A stretch of DNA of 16,975 nt from Flavobacteriia bacterium (GTDB taxonomy: Bacteria > Bacteroidota > Bacteroidia > Flavobacteriales > Flavobacteriaceae). A program made the position numbers and the translations under genes. This document shows positions 12,990-16,975 of this stretch, piece after piece. How positions within the stretch are numbered: the stretch's first letter is position 1; each line of letters starts with the position of its first letter. The notes beneath the pieces are model-generated. The model was not told the DNA's origin, ran no database searches, and saw only the letters and a program-made list of their open reading frames with translations. The stretch is taken from NCBI GenBank assembly GCA_018500075.1, contig JAHBAN010000188.1, forward strand, positions 1-16,975, given 5' to 3'.

Positions 12990-14168
12990 ATGTTTCCCGA
13001 GCGGTTTTCGAACCTTCCGGCCTATGCGTTCCCGCGCCTTCGCGCCCTGTTGGATCACCATCCCGCAGGCGGTGACACCGTGCATATGACCATCGGTGAG
13101 CCAAAACACCCTTTCCCCGCTTGGGTCGCAGAAGAGCTGACCGCTCATATTCAGGGCTTCAACAGCTATCCGCCCAATGACGGCAGCGAAGCCCTGCTCA
13201 GCGCCATATCCGGCTGGCTCAAGCGCCGCTTTTCGCTCACAGCCGCCGCCGATACCCAAATTCTCGCGCTCAACGGAACCCGCGAGGGGCTGTATAACGC
13301 CTGTATGGCGCTGGTGCCCGAGACGGTGCGGGGCGACACGCCCAATATCCTTATGCCGAACCCGTTTTATCAGGTCTATGCCGTTGGCGCGGTCTCTGTG
13401 GGGGCGCAGCCAATTTTTGCCAATGCCACAGAAAACACGGGCTTCCTGCCTGATTTCTCCGGTCTGCCCACAGATATTCTCAAGAAAACAGCCGCCGCCT
13501 TTATCTGTTCTCCGTCCAACCCGCAGGGCGCGATTGCCAGCCGCAGCTATCTGCGCGAGCTGATCGCTCTGGCCGAACAGTTTGATTTCCAGATTTTTGC
13601 GGATGAGTGCTACTCCGAGATTTACCGCAATGATCCGCCGCCCAGCGCGCTAGAGGTTGCCGCCGAGATGGGCGCTCACCCCGAGCGTGTGGTGATTTTT
13701 CATTCGCTCTCCAAGCGCTCCAATTTGCCGGGCCTGCGCTCGGGGTTTGTGGCAGGCGGACCAGAGACAATCACCCGCCTCAAACAGCTGCGCAACTACG
13801 CCGGCGCGCCCTTGCCCACGCCGCTTCAGGCCGTGGCCGCGCGCGTCTGGAGCGATGAGGCGCACGTGGTCGAAAACCGCAGGCTTTATCAGGAAAAATA
13901 CGCTGTGGCCGATACGGTTATGGCCGATTTTGAAGGCTACAAAGGCCCCGAAGGCGGGTTTTTCCTCTGGCTTCCCGTGGAAGACGGAGAGGCCGCCGCG
14001 CTCAAGCTCTGGCGCGAGACAGGCGTGCGCGTGCTCCCCGGAGCCTACCTGAGCCGCGACGCCCAAGGCCGCAATCCGGGCAAGACATACATCAGGGTCG
14101 CCATGGTGGCCCCAAGAGAAGAAATGCAGCTGGGGCTTCTTCGCCTCAAAAGCTGCTTACAAAGCTGA
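12990..14168 (+). CDS. dapC: Succinyldiaminopimelate transaminase-type aminotransferase
   Basis: A 392-residue fold-type I PLP aminotransferase (class I/II). It most resembles proteobacterial DapC, which converts N-succinyl-2-amino-6-oxopimelate to N-succinyl-LL-diaminopimelate in lysine and peptidoglycan-precursor synthesis. PLP-site residues: N177 in SPSNPQG, D205 and Y208 in ADECYSE, and Schiff-base K242 in the DapC-like block SLSKRSNLPGLRSGFVAG. The N-terminus FPERFSNLPAYAFPRLRALL with IGEPKHPFP and FNSYPPNDGSEAL also fits. ATG 12990 starts at the family's usual position; the ribosome site is weak (GAGG, 10 bases upstream). ftsK begins 12 bases after its stop, so the two are likely cotranscribed. 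A different aminotransferase of the same class is possible but less likely. Confidence 0.85.
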   Translation: MFPERFSNLPAYAFPRLRALLDHHPAGGDTVHMTIGEPKHPFPAWVAEELTAHIQGFNSYPPNDGSEALLSAISGWLKRRFSLTAAADTQILALNGTREGLYNACMALVPETVRGDTPNILMPNPFYQVYAVGAVSVGAQPIFANATENTGFLPDFSGLPTDILKKTAAAFICSPSNPQGAIASRSYLRELIALAEQFDFQIFADECYSEIYRNDPPPSALEVAAEMGAHPERVVIFHSLSKRSNLPGLRSGFVAGGPETITRLKQLRNYAGAPLPTPLQAVAARVWSDEAHVVENRRLYQEKYAVADTVMADFEGYKGPEGGFFLWLPVEDGEAAALKLWRETGVRVLPGAYLSRDAQGRNPGKTYIRVAMVAPREEMQLGLLRLKSCLQS

Positions 14169-14180
14169 GGACGAGGGAAA

Positions 14181-16975
14181 ATGGCATACCAGACACGCGG
14201 GCGCGATCCGCTTCTCGATAGCAATATGGCAGAAGCCATCGAAAAACGTGGCAAAGAGCTGGCCGGACTTGCTCTGGTGGTTGCGGCTCTGGCTGCGGCG
14301 GCCATGATTTTTTCCTACAACCCGAGTGACCCCTCCTGGCTATCGGCCACAGATGCCCCCGTTCAAAACTGGATGGGCAGCTTCGGCGCAACCATTGCCG
14401 CGCCCCTCTTTATGATCATCGGTTGGGGCAGCCTCGGGATCGCTGCGGCCCTGCTGGCATGGGGCGCGCGCCTTGTGACACATTTCGGCGCCGATCGCGC
14501 CGTTGGCCGGCTCATCTTTGCGCCGATCTGGCTCGCGCTTTTGTCGGTCTATGCCTCGACACTTGTCCCAAGCCCGACCTGGACCCACTCTTTTGGCCTC
14601 GGCGGCCTCTTTGGAGATACCGTTCTGGGCAGCCTGTTGGGCATTCTGCCTGTCAGCGCCAGCTTTGGCCTCAAGGTTCTCTCGCTGCTGCTCGGCGCAG
14701 GCATGATCGCACTGGGCGCATTTATCCTCGGCTTTACCCGCGCCGAGCTGCGTTACATCGGCCGTTTCCTTCTGATCGGAACAATCCTTGCCTATGCCAC
14801 AGCCATGAAGCTCTTGGGCAAGACCGCAACAGGCGCAATGAGCGCGGCGCATACCCTGCAAGAGCGCAATCGCGCCCGCCGCGAACAGCGCGCCATGGCC
14901 CGCGCCGAAGCCGCCGAATGGACAGCCCTTCAGGACGCCCAGACACTTGAAGTCTCGCCGCGCGCGCCCCTTCCCCACAGCCATTCAAACGAGCCACCCC
15001 TCACCGCCACAGCCGAAAAAACCGGCCTGCGCGCGCTCATGCCCAATCTGATCCGCCGTGCCGAGCCGATGCCCGAGCAAGAGCTTGTTCAGACCGCGCC
15101 CCGCTTTGCTGATGGCGAGCCGTCCGCCCCCTCTGATGATCGCATCAAGGCCAAAATCGCCGATGTGATCAAATCGCGCGTGCGCCACAGCCCCTCGGTC
15201 CAATCTGCGCTCGCGGCCCCTCTCACCAAAGGCCGCGGCCATGGCCCGATCCCGCTTGTGCTCGACACAAGCGCGCCACAGCCGCGCGTCGAACCGCCGA
15301 TCTCGGGCCTTGGCACACATAGCCTGCCCGAAGAGCCAAAGCTCACAGCCGCATTCACGCCAGAGCCACAGAGCTTTGAAAGCCATGAAGCCTACGGGTT
15401 TGAGGATGACGACATCCTTGAAGACGCCCACGAGCTGGGCGACGCCCCCGCGCCAAGGGCCTTTCATATCCCGACAGCCGAACACAAAAAAGTCGTTCAG
15501 CACGCCGTCAAAAAGCCCGTCCAGACAAGCGCACGCGCCAAGGCCGAGGCCCAGCCCGCCTTCAAATTTGAAGACAAGCGCCCCGCCTACGAGCTGCCGC
15601 CGCTGTCACTTCTGGCCGACCCCGTCAAAATCGAACGGTTCCATCTCTCTGATGAAGCTCTGGAGGCCAACGCCCGTATGCTTGAGTCCGTGCTCGACGA
15701 CTACGGCGTCAAAGGCGAGATCGTCTCGGTCCGCCCCGGCCCCGTTGTCACAATGTATGAGCTTGAGCCGGCGCCGGGCCTCAAAGCCTCACGCGTGATC
15801 GGCCTTGCCGATGATATCGCCCGCTCCATGGCGGCGCTCTCGGCGCGTGTCTCCACCGTTCCCGGCCGCTCGGTCATCGGCATCGAGCTGCCCAACGACA
15901 ACCGCGAGATGGTCGGCTTCCGCGAGATCCTCTCTGGCCGCGAATACGGCGACGGCAATCACAAGCTGCCCCTTGCCCTTGGCAAGGATATCGGCGGTGA
16001 TCCGGTTGTCGCCAACCTTGCCAAAATGCCCCACCTGCTGATTGCAGGCACCACCGGCTCGGGCAAATCTGTCGCGATCAACACCATGATCCTCTCACTG
16101 CTCTACAAGCTCACGCCCGAAGAGTGCCGGATGATCATGATCGACCCCAAAATGCTCGAACTCTCCGTCTATGACGGCATCCCGCATCTCCTCTCCCCCG
16201 TCGTGACCGACCCGAAAAAGGCCGTTGTTGCTCTCAAATGGACGGTCGGCGAGATGGAAGAGCGCTATCGCAAAATGTCCAAAATGGGCGTGCGCAATAT
16301 CGACGGCTACAACTCCCGCGTGGCCGATGCTCTGGCCAAAGGCGAGATGTTCTCGCGCACCGTCCAGACCGGCTTTGACGATGACACAGGCGAGCCGGTG
16401 TTTGAGACAGAAGAAATGACGCCCGAGAAAATGCCCTATATCGTCGTGATCGTCGACGAAATGGCCGACCTCATGATGGTTGCGGGCAAAGAGATCGAAG
16501 CCTGTATCCAGCGCCTCGCCCAAATGGCCCGCGCCTCCGGCATTCACATCATCATGGCCACGCAGCGCCCCTCTGTTGACGTCATCACAGGCACAATCAA
16601 GGCCAACTTCCCGACACGGATCAGCTTTCAGGTCACCTCCAAGATCGACAGCCGCACCATTCTGGGCGAAATGGGCGCCGAGCAACTGCTTGGCATGGGG
16701 GATATGCTCTATATGGCGGGTGGCGCAAAAATCACACGCTGCCACGGCCCCTTTGTCTCCGATGAGGAAGTCGAGGAAATCGTCAATCATCTCAAGGCCT
16801 TTGGCCCGCCCGAATATGTCTCGGGCGTTGTGCAAGGCCCGCCAGATGACAACGCAAGCGATATCGACGCCGTCCTCGGCCTCGGCGGCAACACCGACGG
16901 CGAAGATGCGCTCTACGATACAGCCGTCGCCATCGTGATCAAGGATCGCAAGTGCTCCACGTCCTACATCCAGCG
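14181..16975 (+). CDS. ftsK: DNA translocase FtsK, 3' end beyond the window
   Basis: FtsK anchors at the division septum and pumps DNA to clear the closing septum and help XerCD resolve chromosome dimers. Visible are 931 codons. The N-terminal ~210 residues hold about 4-5 membrane segments (near 28-46, 72-98, 110-129, 160-185 and 192-209). A charged, Pro/Ala-rich linker runs to about 470. The alpha/beta motor follows, with Walker A GTTGSGKS (K629), Walker B VVIVDEMADLMM (D759, E760), and MATQRPSVDVITGTIKANFPTRISFQVTSKIDSRTILGE-type sequence (given here only to name the conserved motor block). The window ends at RKCSTSYIQ, where the DNA-sequence-reading gamma winged helix begins, so KOPS-binding residues are not seen. 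ATG 14181 has GAGGG at 14173-14177. Confidence 0.95.
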   Translation, partial: MAYQTRGRDPLLDSNMAEAIEKRGKELAGLALVVAALAAAAMIFSYNPSDPSWLSATDAPVQNWMGSFGATIAAPLFMIIGWGSLGIAAALLAWGARLVTHFGADRAVGRLIFAPIWLALLSVYASTLVPSPTWTHSFGLGGLFGDTVLGSLLGILPVSASFGLKVLSLLLGAGMIALGAFILGFTRAELRYIGRFLLIGTILAYATAMKLLGKTATGAMSAAHTLQERNRARREQRAMARAEAAEWTALQDAQTLEVSPRAPLPHSHSNEPPLTATAEKTGLRALMPNLIRRAEPMPEQELVQTAPRFADGEPSAPSDDRIKAKIADVIKSRVRHSPSVQSALAAPLTKGRGHGPIPLVLDTSAPQPRVEPPISGLGTHSLPEEPKLTAAFTPEPQSFESHEAYGFEDDDILEDAHELGDAPAPRAFHIPTAEHKKVVQHAVKKPVQTSARAKAEAQPAFKFEDKRPAYELPPLSLLADPVKIERFHLSDEALEANARMLESVLDDYGVKGEIVSVRPGPVVTMYELEPAPGLKASRVIGLADDIARSMAALSARVSTVPGRSVIGIELPNDNREMVGFREILSGREYGDGNHKLPLALGKDIGGDPVVANLAKMPHLLIAGTTGSGKSVAINTMILSLLYKLTPEECRMIMIDPKMLELSVYDGIPHLLSPVVTDPKKAVVALKWTVGEMEERYRKMSKMGVRNIDGYNSRVADALAKGEMFSRTVQTGFDDDTGEPVFETEEMTPEKMPYIVVIVDEMADLMMVAGKEIEACIQRLAQMARASGIHIIMATQRPSVDVITGTIKANFPTRISFQVTSKIDSRTILGEMGAEQLLGMGDMLYMAGGAKITRCHGPFVSDEEVEEIVNHLKAFGPPEYVSGVVQGPPDDNASDIDAVLGLGGNTDGEDALYDTAVAIVIKDRKCSTSYIQ

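Overview
The window looks like chromosomal DNA from an alphaproteobacterium of the Rhodobacterales (Roseobacter/Rhodobacteraceae type). I base this on the high GC content, the Rhodobacter-type trimeric porin ending in Phe, a CenR-like response regulator, the RibA variant with a long degenerate N-terminal domain, and the proteobacterial DapC-type aminotransferase next to ftsK. There are no rRNA or tRNA genes, no CRISPR array and no complete mobile element.

Layout. 1-1129: a porin gene that has lost its first codons. The first ~50 bases do not match a porin start and are AT-richer. A strong terminator follows. 1252-3053: yggS (PLP homeostasis protein) and a BenE-type transporter, joined by a 4-base stop/start overlap. 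3257-4839 (minus strand): ribA and a YkuD-domain L,D-transpeptidase-like gene, also joined by a 4-base overlap. 4980-5666: an OmpR-family response regulator close to CenR, divergent from ribA. 5667-5923: a dense intergenic region with a perfect FNR box, a probable small RNA with its own terminator, and the second copy of a two-hairpin repeat whose first copy is at 3157-3237. 5924-7054 (minus): an enolase-superfamily enzyme of unknown substrate. 7201-7989: exodeoxyribonuclease III. 8214-9987: a compact operon of a CnoX/YbbN-like thioredoxin-TPR protein, a stand-alone Lon substrate-binding-domain protein and a Trm112-like protein. 9988-10236: convergent intergenic DNA with three evenly spaced GTGCACG boxes. 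10237-11451 (minus): a UbiH/COQ6-type flavin hydroxylase, divergent from an amidase at 11539-12879. 12990 to the end: dapC-type aminotransferase followed 12 bases later by ftsK, which runs off the window.

Most genes are housekeeping: cofactor supply (PLP, riboflavin, ubiquinone), envelope and cell wall (porin, L,D-transpeptidase, CenR, DapC), DNA repair and segregation (Xth, FtsK) and protein folding (CnoX-like). The most interesting non-coding signals are the FNR-box/small-RNA unit at 5679-5803 and the pair of two-hairpin elements, each lying between two convergent genes. I found no defence system, biosynthetic cluster or other clearly new multi-gene system.
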